A DNA stretch of 64,000 nucleotides from Gammaproteobacteria bacterium (GTDB lineage Bacteria > Pseudomonadota > Gammaproteobacteria > Pseudomonadales > Balneatricaceae), in the NCBI GenBank assembly GCA_030748435.1, contig JASMLZ010000015.1, forward strand, positions 1-64,000. Direction: 5' to 3'. Made by a program: the position numbers and the translations under genes. Below are positions 49,415 through 58,705 of this stretch, one piece after another; position 1 is the stretch's first letter, and each line of letters begins with the position of its first letter. A model generated the notes under the pieces. That model did no database searches, was not told the DNA's origin, and worked only from the letters and a program-made list of their open reading frames with translations.

Positions 49415-50575
49415 ATGCCTATTATCAATATGACTGATCTGGACTTGGCTGGTAAGCGAGTGCTGATTCGTGAAGACTTAAATGTGCCGGTAAAGGATGG
49501 CGTAGTCACCAGCGATGCCCGCTTACGAGCCTCTTTGCCAACTATTAAATTGGCCTTAAATGCTGGTGCTATGGTTATGGTTACGTCACATCTGGGGCGT
49601 CCCCAGGAGGGTCAGTATGATAGCCAGTTTTCCCTGCAGCCTGTAGTAGATTGGTTAGCGGCTCGCCTGCCCAATAAAGTCAGTTTGCAAAAAGACTGGC
49701 TGCAGGGTGTAGAAGCTGCTGCCGGGACTCTGGTGGTGCTGGAAAATTGTCGTTTTAATGTCGGCGAAAAAGCCAATGACGAGGCCTTGTCCAGACAAAT
49801 GGCAGCCTTGTGCGATATTTATGTGAACGATGCTTTTGGCACGGCACACCGGGCGCAGGCCAGTACCCATGGGATAGCCCAATTTGCCCCCGTGGCCTGT
49901 GCTGGCCCCTTACTGGCGGCGGAGTTGGATGCTTTGGCCAAGGCTCTGGATAACCCCCAGCGCCCTCTGGTGGCGATAGTGGGTGGCGCCAAGGTGTCAA
50001 CCAAATTGACCGTGCTGGAATCCCTGTCCGATAAGGTGGACCAGTTAATCGTTGGCGGCGGTATAGCCAACACTTTTCTGGCGGCAGCGGGCCACCCGGT
50101 GGGCAAATCCCTATACGAAGCCGATCTGGTGGCTAATGCCAAAGCCCTGATGGCCAAAACCAGTATTCCCATACCCACAGATGTGGTGACTGCCACTGAA
50201 TTTAGTGAAACGGCTATGGCTACTACCAAGGGCGTGGCAGAAGTCACAGCCGATGATATGATAATGGATGTGGGTCCTGAATCGGCTGCTGCCTTGGCCG
50301 AAATTCTGGCTACGGCCGGCACCATTATCTGGAATGGTCCTCTGGGGGTGTTTGAATTTGATCAGTTTGGTGGCGGCACAGAAGTCTTGTCCCGTGCTAT
50401 TGCCAAGGCCGATGGATTTTCTATCGCCGGCGGTGGTGATACACTGGCAGCCGTTGATAAGTACAAGATCAGCGAGCAGGTATCCTACATTTCCACAGGT
50501 GGTGGCGCCTTTTTGGAATTTGTAGAAGGTAAGCCATTGCCAGCGGTGGCAATTTTGCAACAACGCGGAAACTAA
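49415..50575 (+). CDS. pgk: Phosphoglycerate kinase
   Basis: 386 aa glycolytic kinase. Signature [91 protein letters not shown] and [13 protein letters not shown], then [19 protein letters not shown], cover both lobes. 18 bp after epd and 11 bp before fba. Confidence 0.97.
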   Translation: MPIINMTDLDLAGKRVLIREDLNVPVKDGVVTSDARLRASLPTIKLALNAGAMVMVTSHLGRPQEGQYDSQFSLQPVVDWLAARLPNKVSLQKDWLQGVEAAAGTLVVLENCRFNVGEKANDEALSRQMAALCDIYVNDAFGTAHRAQASTHGIAQFAPVACAGPLLAAELDALAKALDNPQRPLVAIVGGAKVSTKLTVLESLSDKVDQLIVGGGIANTFLAAAGHPVGKSLYEADLVANAKALMAKTSIPIPTDVVTATEFSETAMATTKGVAEVTADDMIMDVGPESAAALAEILATAGTIIWNGPLGVFEFDQFGGGTEVLSRAIAKADGFSIAGGGDTLAAVDKYKISEQVSYISTGGGAFLEFVEGKPLPAVAILQQRGN

Positions 50576-50586
50576 GGAGCACTATC

Positions 50587-51630
50587 ATGGCGCTAATCAG
50601 CATGCGACAACTACTTGATCATGCCGCCGAATATGGTTATGGCATTCCAGCTTTTAACGTCAATAACCTCGAGCAGATGCGAGCCATTATGCAGGCGGCT
50701 GACAAGACCAACAGCCCGGTTATTGTGCAAGCTTCTGCGGGAGCGCGAAAGTATGCAGGTTCCAACTTCCTTAAGCATATGATTCTGGCAGCTATTGAGG
50801 AATTTCCACATATTCCAGTATGTATGCATCTGGATCACGGTAATTCACCCAGCACTTGTCAAAAAGCCATTGCATTGGGCTTTTCTTCAGTGATGATGGA
50901 TGGTTCTTTGGGGGAAGACTCCAAGACACCTACAAGCTATGAATATAATGTGGAAGTGACTCGGCGTACAGTAGAAATGGCCCATGCCTGTGGTGTTTCT
51001 GTGGAAGGGGAATTGGGCTGTTTGGGCTCTTTGGAAACCGGTGAAGCGGGTGAAGAAGATGGTGTTGGTGCTGCCGGCAAACTAACCCACGAGCAGATGC
51101 TTACAGACCCGGAGGAAGCCGCCGATTTTGTCGCCAAAACTCAGGTAGATGCCTTGGCCATTGCCTGTGGTACCAGCCATGGTGCCTACAAGTTTACCCG
51201 CCCGCCAACGGGCGATATTCTAGCTATCGACCGCATTGCTGAAATTCATAAACAGATTCCCAATACCCATCTGGTCATGCATGGCTCGTCTTCTGTGCCT
51301 CAGGAGTGGTTGGCTGTGATTAATGAATTTGGTGGCGCCATTCCGGAAACCTACGGCGTACCCGTTGAGCAGATAGTGGAAGGTATTAAACACGGTGTGC
51401 GCAAGGTGAATATCGATACGGACCTGCGTTTGGCTTCTACCGGTGCCGTGCGCCGCTTTATGGCTCATAATCAGGCTGAATTTGATCCACGTAAATACCT
51501 AAAGGAAACCATGGCGGCCATGCAGCAGGTATGTGAAGATCGCTATAACGCCTTTGGCACCGCAGGTAACGCTGATAAGATCACAGCTACTAGTCTGGAA
51601 AATATGGCTGGCCAATACTACGGTATATAA
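50587..51630 (+). CDS. fba: Class II fructose-bisphosphate aldolase
   Basis: 347 aa zinc aldolase. [31 protein letters not shown] (metal-binding His), [47 protein letters not shown] and [21 protein letters not shown] are those of the Calvin/proteobacterial class IIB type. A Shine-Dalgarno (AAGGAG) precedes the ATG. Last gene of the carbon-metabolism run; a strong terminator follows. Confidence 0.97.
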   Translation: MALISMRQLLDHAAEYGYGIPAFNVNNLEQMRAIMQAADKTNSPVIVQASAGARKYAGSNFLKHMILAAIEEFPHIPVCMHLDHGNSPSTCQKAIALGFSSVMMDGSLGEDSKTPTSYEYNVEVTRRTVEMAHACGVSVEGELGCLGSLETGEAGEEDGVGAAGKLTHEQMLTDPEEAADFVAKTQVDALAIACGTSHGAYKFTRPPTGDILAIDRIAEIHKQIPNTHLVMHGSSSVPQEWLAVINEFGGAIPETYGVPVEQIVEGIKHGVRKVNIDTDLRLASTGAVRRFMAHNQAEFDPRKYLKETMAAMQQVCEDRYNAFGTAGNADKITATSLENMAGQYYGI

Positions 51631-51657
51631 GCCCCAAGCGCGTCAAAAAACACCTAC

Positions 51658-51690
51658 AAAACCCCACCTCTTGTTGTGGGGTTTTCTTTG
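51658..51690 (+). terminator. Rho-independent terminator after fba
   Basis: AAAACCCCAC, loop CTCTTGTT, GTGGGGTTTT, then CTTTG: a 10-bp perfect stem with T-tract. The same stem read on the minus strand could end the toxin-antitoxin operon. Confidence 0.88.
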
Positions 51691-51717
51691 TCTAGGTGTT
51701 TGAGGTTAATAAAATAT

Positions 51718-51999
51718 TTATCTTGGTGTCAGCCCCAACACCAGATTTAAGTTGGCTGCCTGCGCCGCTTTACTAAGGGTTTTTATGGTCACTCCGGTAT
51801 TACCGTTGAGTACGCGACATACAGTGCTGCGGCTGGTATTCATGCGTTTGGCCAGTTCGGTTTTGGTAACACCCTGTGCGGCCATGGCCTGTTGCAGTTT
51901 CCAGCCCAAAACGCGTTGCAGGGCGGCTTCTGAACACTCACCCAGGATACCCTGTTCAGCCAGAAAGTTATCAAATGTTTCCCCTATATGATCATGCAT
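51718..51999 (-). CDS. HigA-like XRE antitoxin
   Basis: 93 aa. HTH region LQQAMAAQGVTKTELAKRMNTSRSTVCRVLNGNTGVTIKTLSKAAQAANLNLVLGL. Second gene of a toxin-first pair, overlapping the toxin 3' end by 8 bp. HigA-type antitoxins bind the toxin and repress their own promoter; a palindrome upstream of the toxin is the likely operator. Confidence 0.85.
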   Translation of the reverse strand: MHDHIGETFDNFLAEQGILGECSEAALQRVLGWKLQQAMAAQGVTKTELAKRMNTSRSTVCRVLNGNTGVTIKTLSKAAQAANLNLVLGLTPR

Positions 52000-52333
52000 T
52001 ACCTTGTACCTCTTTTAATCGCTGTTGGGTAGTTTCTAAATCGCCTAAAGGAATTTTCTGGCTTTTTTTAATAATCCCATGGAGTAATACCATTTCGTTG
52101 CCAATCACAGTAAACAGAACGCGGGCTATGCCATTAGATACATGACATCGCACTTCCCATAAATCCCTTTTAATTTTTCGTACCAGTGGCATACCTATAG
52201 GCCAGCCAAATTCAACGGTTTTAACTTCAGTGCCAATGATTTTCATATCAACAGGATTGAGTGAGTAAAGCCAGTCCCTTACAGGTTGATTACCACTGGC
52301 CGATCGATAAAACCGGGCGGTAATTTTTTTCAT
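51992..52333 (-). CDS. HigB/Gp49-like toxin of a type II toxin-antitoxin system
   Basis: 113 aa of the RelE/HigB-related Gp49 family: ARFYRSASGNQPVRDWLYSLNPVDMKIIGTEVKTVEFGWPIGMPLVRKIKRDLWEVRCHVSNGIARVLFTVIGNEMVLLHGIIKKSQKIPLGDLETTQQRL. Family members cleave ribosome-bound mRNA; activity here is inferred. Toxin gene first, then antitoxin, as in higBA. Lies at the border of the accessory stretch after fba. Confidence 0.87.
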   Translation of the reverse strand: MKKITARFYRSASGNQPVRDWLYSLNPVDMKIIGTEVKTVEFGWPIGMPLVRKIKRDLWEVRCHVSNGIARVLFTVIGNEMVLLHGIIKKSQKIPLGDLETTQQRLKEVQGNA

Positions 52334-52345
52334 GATTGTAACCGT

Positions 52346-52357
52346 ACCATATATGGT
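52346..52357. promoter_or_regulatory. Palindromic operator candidate for the toxin-antitoxin operon
   Basis: ACCATATATGGT, a perfect 12-bp palindrome, ends 13 bp upstream of the toxin ATG. Placement fits autoregulation by the XRE antitoxin. Confidence 0.5.
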
Positions 52358-52606
52358 TCATAAAGTGAATTGCCTGATGCTAAAGCCATTACCAAAGTTG
52401 TGATCCGTCCATGGGCTTGCTGGCTGTAAAAGCTTGAGGTCAGTCGATGGCTTACCCATATGTCAATAACCTCACAGTTAACAGAATTATAGTTAAACAT
52501 TCGCCTTTTTGCCGGGCAGGAAAAATCTGATAGGCTTATGGTTATGAGGGACTGATAAATGGCTTCTGGGAAAAGTAAAGCACTGTCACGATAATCATTA
52601 TTATGC

Positions 52607-52754
52607 CTAGGGAACCTCTGCAAAACTATTACGCTTGCCGATACGGCGTTAAAAATTGGCTCAATATCCACATTTATTATTTATAAACTGCGGTATTTCG
52701 CCAATTTTTGTCTTGTCTCGGCTTCACTCATTACATTTTTCAGAGGTTCCCTAG
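52607..52754. mobile_element. 140-bp MITE-like element with CTAG flanks (second family)
   Basis: Element 52611-52750 begins GGAACCTCTG and ends CAGAGGTTCC (10-bp perfect inverted repeats; AAAA and TTTT follow inward). CTAG on both sides (52607-52610, 52751-52754) is a likely 4-bp target duplication. Unrelated to the 242-bp family. Ends and a CTAG-type target resemble IS5-group elements; this is an inference. No coding capacity. It occupies part of the 456-bp gap between the toxin and the DUF2007-like pseudogene. Confidence 0.75.
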
Positions 52755-52789
52755 GGGCGTTATAAACTTACTGTTAGAGCTAGTGAAAC

Positions 52790-53211
52790 ATGGCAAAATT
52801 TGAGACGGTTGCTTCATTTATGTCACCGATAGAAGCACATATTGCTAAAGAGCGCTTAGAGTCTGAAGAAATACCAAGTTTTGTGGCTCACGCCAATCAC
52901 GTTTGGGCAAACTGGAGCTATGCAAATGCACTTGGCGGAGTCAAGATAAAGGTGCTTGAAAAAAATGCTGATAACGCCAAAAAATACTGGATAAACATCT
53001 TAATGGCGAATATGAGTCCGATATCTAAGAAGTGTTTGCAGATTTAGAAACAAACTTCTGCCCTCAATGTGGATCAACAGATTATAAGATTCGGGTACCA
53101 TGGTTGTCGACTATATTAGTGATCATGTCATTAGGGCTATTTTCTATTATTTATCCGCCTCGTAATAAGAGACATAAATGTTCAAGTTGCAAATATAATT
53201 GGAAATATTAG
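52790..53211 (+). pseudogene. DUF2007 / zinc-ribbon membrane protein, frameshifted and interrupted
   Basis: The first 66 or so codons read KFETVASFMSPIEAHIAKERLESEEIPSFVAHANH...GGVKIKVLEKNADNAKK, a DUF2007-type domain. At an A6 run (about 52978-52984) one missing A breaks the frame; restoring it gives KKILDKHLNGEYESDI, an in-frame TAA, then EVFADLETNFCPQCGSTDYKIRVPWLSTILVIMSLGLFSIIYPPRNKRHKCSSCKYNWKY. The original was thus DUF2007, a CPQC/CSSC zinc ribbon and a TM segment. Two separate lesions argue for decay. Only an 85-aa N-terminal product can be made. Confidence 0.8.
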
Positions 53212-53245
53212 CTCTAACTAGTGCAAGTAACAGGAGAGTATTTTT

Positions 53246-53494
53246 ATGCCAGAACTAAGGCCTAATTGTGAATGTTGTAATTAAGATTTGCCTCCTGTAT
53301 CCGCGGCAGCGGTTATCTGTACTTTTGAATGCACATTCTGCCTGACGTGGGCAGAGAGTTTGCTACAACATATCTGCCCGAACTGTGGTGGCAACCTCGT
53401 GCTACGGCCAATACGCCCGGCAGCTGCTTTAATCAATAACCCGGCTTCTACCGAACGTATACTCAAAGAGGGTGGATGCAAAGCGAATGTATAA
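53246..53494 (+). pseudogene. DUF1272-like Cys-rich protein with an in-frame stop
   Basis: MPELRPNCECCN, then TAA at 53282-53284, then DLPPVSAAAVICTFECTFCLTWAESLLQHICPNCGGNLVLRPIRPAAALINNPASTERILKEGG in the same frame. Joined, this is a complete DUF1272 protein (family pattern NCECCxxDLPP...CTFECTFC...CPNCGG). A single nonsense change is enough to explain it. Translation could in principle restart downstream, but the first Cys pair would be lost. Confidence 0.85.
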
Positions 53495-53560
53495 CAGGAG
53501 ATAGTGCTTGGTTGTAAATAAGCTGGTTTATTAGCCAAAGGTTCAGTTAACGGAGAAACT

Positions 53561-54052
53561 ATGCCCTTTACACCAATACATATGGGCCCAGGCATTTTGG
53601 TAAAAGCCATTTTACAAGGTAGTTTTAGTTTGCTGGTTTTTGGCTGGACCCAAATCCTTATGGATATTCAGCCTTTATTGGTTATGCTGACGGGTGAGGG
53701 ACATTTGCACGGTTTTTCCCATACCTATATTGGTGGATCCCTAATCGCTGTATTTGCTGCTCTAACTGGCAAATATTTGGCCGAGTTAGGCCTAAAAATT
53801 TTACGCATAGACAAACAGCGACTCACAATTCTCTGGCCTGTTGCCTTTTTAAGTGCCTTTATTGGCAGCGTTAGTCACGTCCTGTTAGATAGTATTATGC
53901 ATACGGATGTGGAACCGTTTTACCCTATTTCCCTTGGCAACCACTTTTATGGTTTGGTTTCTGTTGCGGTCTTGCACAAGTTTTGCCTGTATAGTGGTTT
54001 AATTGGCACAGCCATATACTATGTGGTTAGTTGGCGTGCCAGCAAAACTTAA
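53561..54052 (+). CDS. YdjM-like integral membrane protein
   Basis: 163 aa with about four hydrophobic segments. PFTPIHMGPGILVKAILQGSFSLLVFGWTQILMDIQPLLVMLTGEGHLHGFSHTYIGGSLIAVFAAL and FIGSVSHVLLDSIMHTDVEPFYPI carry the His/Asp pattern (HMGPG, GFSHT, SHVLLDS) of the YdjM-type membrane-bound metal-dependent hydrolases. Substrate unknown. Stand-alone gene with its own GGAG site. Confidence 0.75.
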   Translation: MPFTPIHMGPGILVKAILQGSFSLLVFGWTQILMDIQPLLVMLTGEGHLHGFSHTYIGGSLIAVFAALTGKYLAELGLKILRIDKQRLTILWPVAFLSAFIGSVSHVLLDSIMHTDVEPFYPISLGNHFYGLVSVAVLHKFCLYSGLIGTAIYYVVSWRASKT

Positions 54053-54129
54053 TTTGGGTGGGGCAGACGGGGTTAGCTGTCAAGTAATATAAAGTGCGTG
54101 AGGGATCATATGCCAAGGAGTAACTGCCG

Positions 54130-54609
54130 ATGATAAGGGCGATGACAAAATCTGATTTTGAGTTATTTTGGCCTTGTTTTAAACGGGTAATCAACGCTCA
54201 GGAAACCTATGCATTTGACCCCAATATAAGCTTTGACGAAGCATTTCAAATATGGTGTGTTACGCCACGCAAGACATTTGTTTTGCAGGAAAATAATCAA
54301 ATATTGGGTTCCTATTATATTAAGCCCAATGCTCAGGGGCCCGGTGCTCATATATGTAATTGTGGCTATATGGTTGACGAAGCGGCAAGAGGTAAAGGTG
54401 TTGCGCAACAACTGTGCGAACATTCTCAGCAAATAGCCATCGAGTTAGGCTTTGCAGCTATGCAATTTAATGCTGTGGTATCAACCAATAGGTCGGCTGT
54501 TAGACTGTGGTTGAAATTGGGCTTTACTGTCATTGGTACCATTCCAGAGGCATATTATCATGCTAAATTAGGCTATGTTGACAGTTATATTATGTATAAA
54601 AAGCTGTGA
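54130..54609 (+). CDS. GNAT-family N-acetyltransferase
   Basis: 159 aa. Starts MIRAMTKSDFELFWPCFKRVINAQETYAFDPNIS. The acetyl-CoA site is NCGYMVDEAARGKGVAQQLCEHSQQIAIELGF, followed by QFNAVVSTNRSAVRLWLKLGFTVIGTIPEAYYHAKLGYVDSYIMYKKL. Substrate not predictable. Its 3' end is close to the next gene (43 bp). Confidence 0.9.
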   Translation: MIRAMTKSDFELFWPCFKRVINAQETYAFDPNISFDEAFQIWCVTPRKTFVLQENNQILGSYYIKPNAQGPGAHICNCGYMVDEAARGKGVAQQLCEHSQQIAIELGFAAMQFNAVVSTNRSAVRLWLKLGFTVIGTIPEAYYHAKLGYVDSYIMYKKL

Positions 54610-54652
54610 ATTTAAACCAACCCCGTATAGCAACCATATACTGAGGCAATAT

Positions 54653-55345
54653 ATGAAAACGATTGGTTTACTCGGCGGTATGAGTTGGGAAAGTACTCTG
54701 GACTATTATCGTGCAATAAACGAGGGTATCAAGGATAAGCTGGGTGGTTTACACTCGGCGCAAATTGCCATGTACAGTGTTGACTTTGCAGCTATCGAAA
54801 AATTACAGCATGCTGGTGACTGGCAGGGAACGGCAAAAATACTTATTACAGCCGCCACCAATATTCAGGCGGCGGGGGCTGACTTTTTGCTTATCTGCAC
54901 CAATACCATGCACAAGGTGGCGCCAGAAATTGAGGCGGCTATTGATATTCCCGTATTACATATTGCTGATGCAACAGCAGAAATACTTGTTGATCAGGGG
55001 ATCCAGACGGTGGGTTTGTTAGGCACGGCTTTTACCATGGAACAGGACTTTTATAAAGGTAGACTCAGCGATCACTATGGTCTTAAAGTGTTGGTGCCCA
55101 AGCAGCAGGACAGGGACATTATTCATAAAGTGATTTATCATGAGCTTTGTCTGGGCAAGATTGCATCGGATTCCAAGGCTGAGTATTTGCGTATTATAGG
55201 CAGTTTGGCAGACCAGGGGGCGCAGGCGGTGATACTTGGTTGCACAGAAATCGGCATGCTGGTTAAGCAGGCCGATACAGACACTCAGCTTGTTGATACC
55301 ACAATGATCCATGCGGAACAGGCAGTGAAATATGCCATAATGTAA
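54653..55345 (+). CDS. Aspartate/glutamate racemase family protein (YgeA-like)
   Basis: 230 aa from MKTIGLLGGMSWESTLDYYRAINEG, with GAGG before the ATG; the track ORF begins 26 codons too early. The two catalytic cysteines are in LLICTNTMHKVAP and VILGCTEIGML. PLP-independent racemase fold; E. coli YgeA has broad amino-acid racemase activity, so the exact substrate is open. Confidence 0.9.
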   Translation: MKTIGLLGGMSWESTLDYYRAINEGIKDKLGGLHSAQIAMYSVDFAAIEKLQHAGDWQGTAKILITAATNIQAAGADFLLICTNTMHKVAPEIEAAIDIPVLHIADATAEILVDQGIQTVGLLGTAFTMEQDFYKGRLSDHYGLKVLVPKQQDRDIIHKVIYHELCLGKIASDSKAEYLRIIGSLADQGAQAVILGCTEIGMLVKQADTDTQLVDTTMIHAEQAVKYAIM

Positions 55346-55395
55346 TTATCGTGCAAAGCTCTCAAAATATAGAAAGTAAAATAAAGGGCATATAG

Positions 55396-56598
55396 ATGAC
55401 AGAGCAGGATAAGAGCTTTCAGGCGGATGCCGGGTTGGAATATGCCCTTGATCTGCTACGCCATCCACCTTCAGACGCCCTGGCATTGCCTACTGCTTTG
55501 GCTGAACAGGGTATAGGTGAACAGGCTACTTTGCAGCTATTGGCGCCTTATGTGCTGGGTCAGGCCAGTTATCTTGACAGTGCTGCAGCCTGTGCCCATA
55601 TGGACCCACCAACGCCTTGGATTACCTGGGCAACAAGTCTTTGGAATGCGCGCTTAAATCAAAATCTGCTACATCCGGCTACGGCACCCTTTGCCAGACA
55701 GGCCGAGGAGAAAGTGATAGATTGGTTGGCCCCTGTGTTTGGTATGCACGGAGGGCATATGTGCTCCGGTTCTACCCTTGCCAATCTTACGGCCTTGTGG
55801 GCAGCACGGGATAGCAAGCAGGTTGACAAAATTATTGCCTCAACAGCGGCCCATATTAGTATAGCCAAAGCCGCCCGTATTCTGGGCTTACCCTATAAGC
55901 AGATTGCCACTAATCCAGATGGCCAGATTGATTGCGCCCAACTGGGTAATATCAGTAATGCCTGTTTGGTGCTCACCGCTGGTACAACCGCCACAGGCGT
56001 TATTGATTCGCTGGCGCTGGCTGGTCAGGCTAAATGGACACATATTGATGCGGCATGGGCGGGCCCATTGCGCTTGAGTGCCAAGCATGCTGACTTACTT
56101 GCTGGCATAGAGCGGGCCGATTCTGTGGCGGTTTCTGCACATAAATGGCTATTCCAGCCGAAAGATTCAGCCCTGATTATGTTTCAGCAACCAGAACTGG
56201 CCAATCCAGCCATTAGCTTTGGTGGTGGCTATTTGGCAGCGCCCAATATTGGCGTGCAAGGATCTCGTGGGGCCGCTGCCATATCCTTGCTGGCGACCCT
56301 GATGGCGTGGGGTAAAAAGGGTATGGCGGCACGTATCGATCAGGCTATGTCAATGGCGACCATATTGGCTGAGGCGTTGAGTAAAGAGGACAAGCTTTCA
56401 GTGTGGGCTATGCCGATAACAGGAGTAACCGTATTTCGGCCTCTACATATAAGTACGCAACAACTTTATCAGCGCTTGCCGGAGGGCATAGTTTCCACCT
56501 GTATGTTGGATAATCAACAATGGCTGCGTTCAGTGGCGGCCAATCCATTGGCTGATATGGAGACCATTATTGCTGCTATTCGAGGGGCCATAAAATGA
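55396..56598 (+). CDS. Group II PLP-dependent decarboxylase-like enzyme
   Basis: 400 aa, shorter than typical 450-500 aa decarboxylases of this group. HMDPPTPWITWATSLWNARLNQNLLHPATAPFARQAEEKVIDWLAPVFG, HGGHMCSGSTLANLTALWAAR, THIDAAWAGPLRLS (PLP Asp) and the Schiff-base Lys in VSAHKWLFQPKDSALIMF are clear. Probably decarboxylates an amino acid, or cleaves a related substrate; specificity unknown. Neighbour of the racemase gene. Confidence 0.86.
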   Translation: MTEQDKSFQADAGLEYALDLLRHPPSDALALPTALAEQGIGEQATLQLLAPYVLGQASYLDSAAACAHMDPPTPWITWATSLWNARLNQNLLHPATAPFARQAEEKVIDWLAPVFGMHGGHMCSGSTLANLTALWAARDSKQVDKIIASTAAHISIAKAARILGLPYKQIATNPDGQIDCAQLGNISNACLVLTAGTTATGVIDSLALAGQAKWTHIDAAWAGPLRLSAKHADLLAGIERADSVAVSAHKWLFQPKDSALIMFQQPELANPAISFGGGYLAAPNIGVQGSRGAAAISLLATLMAWGKKGMAARIDQAMSMATILAEALSKEDKLSVWAMPITGVTVFRPLHISTQQLYQRLPEGIVSTCMLDNQQWLRSVAANPLADMETIIAAIRGAIK

Positions 56599-56670
56599 GC
56601 TGCTATGTCAATTTAGTGCCAGGTGGCAATAATAATTATTGTATAAAGTTCTCAGTTTATATAAATATAA

Positions 56671-57322
<652 letters not shown>

Positions 57323-57392
57323 TAAGCGGTAGTGAAAGGCATGGTAATCATGCCGCTATGCAGTATATTTAAGAGAGTAAAGGAGAATAATA

Positions 57393-57953
57393 ATGATACA
57401 AATGATAGCTGGACTCCTGTTATGGTCCTTGGTGCACTTGATGCCTTCACTGAGCCCGGGATTAAGAGAGAAATCCGTCGTCAGCCTTGGGCAAAAGGGT
57501 TATAAGATCACTTTTGCGCTATTAATACTAGTGGCCCTAGTGCTGATTGTGCTGGGCTGGCGTAGCACCGTGCCTGTGCATATCTATACCTTGCCAGAAA
57601 TAGTGAGACTGATTGCCATACTGCTTATAGTAATGGCGTTTTTGCTGATGGGGGCTGCCAATTACCCAACCCGAATTAAGCAGTTTGTGCGCCACCCACA
57701 ATTAACGGGTGTGATTTTTTGGTCAACGGCACATCTGCTTTTAAATGGGGATAGTCGCTCTGTATTGTTATTTGGCTGGTTGGGTATCTGGGCGCTGCTG
57801 GAAATAGTGCTAATTAGTCGCCGCGAGGGAGAATGGATAAAAGCTGTGTCACCTTCCTGGAGTAGAGAAGCCAGAGGTGCTTTTATTAGCTTGATAGTAC
57901 TGGCTGTAGTGGTGTTTGTGCATCCCTATCTAGCTGGTGTGCCGGTTAGTTAA
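57393..57953 (+). CDS. NnrU-family membrane protein
   Basis: 186 aa with about five TM helices. LLLWSLVHLMPSLSPGLREKSVVSLGQKGYKITFALLILVALVLIVLGWRST, then ANYPTRIKQFVRHPQLTGVIFWSTAHLLLNGDSRSVLLFGWLGIWALLEI, is the NnrU pattern (VRHPQLTG, AHLLxNGD). NnrU was first noted near nitric-oxide/nitrite reductase genes; no denitrification genes are seen here, so its role is open. Confidence 0.9.
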   Translation: MIQMIAGLLLWSLVHLMPSLSPGLREKSVVSLGQKGYKITFALLILVALVLIVLGWRSTVPVHIYTLPEIVRLIAILLIVMAFLLMGAANYPTRIKQFVRHPQLTGVIFWSTAHLLLNGDSRSVLLFGWLGIWALLEIVLISRREGEWIKAVSPSWSREARGAFISLIVLAVVVFVHPYLAGVPVS

Positions 57954-58315
57954 TGCATGCTGTCATGGCAACGAGCGCAGGGACGCGGCCAGCTCTGAAC
58001 TATTGGCTTGATTAGTCAGAAACTTCTGAGCTGCGTTTGCAATAACAGATTTGTAGGTTTTTATAATTGGAAAAAAAGACCAAAATAAAAATTTGGTTCT
58101 GACATTGATTAATTCTGCTATTAATATCAAAAATTTATATATAAATAAAAATGGTAAAGTAAAAAACCTCTGCTAATCTTTAATTCACAAATGGCGAACA
58201 GTCATTAATGTAATAATCAAGATGTCACCACTTTAATACCTATAATGTTGTTATAAGCATGAATTGTTGGTTATGGACATCATAGGTAAATGTCTAGACT
58301 CTACGGAGAGTATAT
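57954..58315. other. AT-rich intergenic region
   Basis: 362 bp, notably A/T-rich around 58060-58180, with no gene. A small stem ACCAAA/TTTGGT (58079-58097) could follow nnrU. An AT-rich 5' region and a GGAG site (CTACGGAGAG) precede the next gene. No repeat recognised. Confidence 0.4.
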
Positions 58316-58702
58316 ATGTATACAAATAAAGATTTGGATTTGGCCGTAGCCGAAGGTATTTTCTCAGATACAGCTATTAATAAGTTCCGCAGTTTAAGGT
58401 TATTATCGGATAGTGCGCCAGTACCTACCGAAGCCAAACCCACACAAGTTGCTGATGCCAGAGCCAATGATATTTTTGTTGTTATGGGCTGTATGCTGTT
58501 GGTTTTTGGTTCCCTGTGGACGTTAAAAACCATTACAGATGCAGAGGGCGTTAGCGTTCTTATTGTCTTTATCAGTGCTATGTTTGGCTTTGGTTTAGCG
58601 AAGGTTTTTTCACTTAAGAGGCAGTTTGCTATTCCTGCCATCGCCTTGTTACTGGCTTGTGTCAGTGGTGTGCTTACACTATGTATCGTGGCTTTGTTAT
58701 AG
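58316..58702 (+). CDS. Small membrane protein resembling the N-terminus of DUF2157-type proteins
   Basis: 128 aa. A short cytoplasmic part (YTNKDLDLAVAEGIFSDTAINKFRSLRLL) is followed by about three TMs (DIFVVMGCMLLVFGSLWTL, VSVLIVFISAMFGFGLAKVF, FAIPAIALLLACVSGVLTLCIVALL). The start of the chain is like larger DUF2157-related membrane proteins, but here the gene ends 3 bp before the convergent wzz-like gene, so it may be a truncated member. Function unknown. Confidence 0.65.
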   Translation: MYTNKDLDLAVAEGIFSDTAINKFRSLRLLSDSAPVPTEAKPTQVADARANDIFVVMGCMLLVFGSLWTLKTITDAEGVSVLIVFISAMFGFGLAKVFSLKRQFAIPAIALLLACVSGVLTLCIVALL

Positions 58703-58705
58703 TCG

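Noticed and set aside
52330-52671. 113-aa minus-strand ORF just upstream of the toxin
   Set aside because: It runs through the 140-bp mobile element and over the palindromic operator and resembles no protein I know.
52978-53290. Possible programmed frameshift or TAA read-through in the DUF2007 and DUF1272 genes
   Set aside because: Two independent lesions in one gene and one in the next fit decay; no stimulatory structure or selenocysteine/pyrrolysine context (TAA is not used for these).
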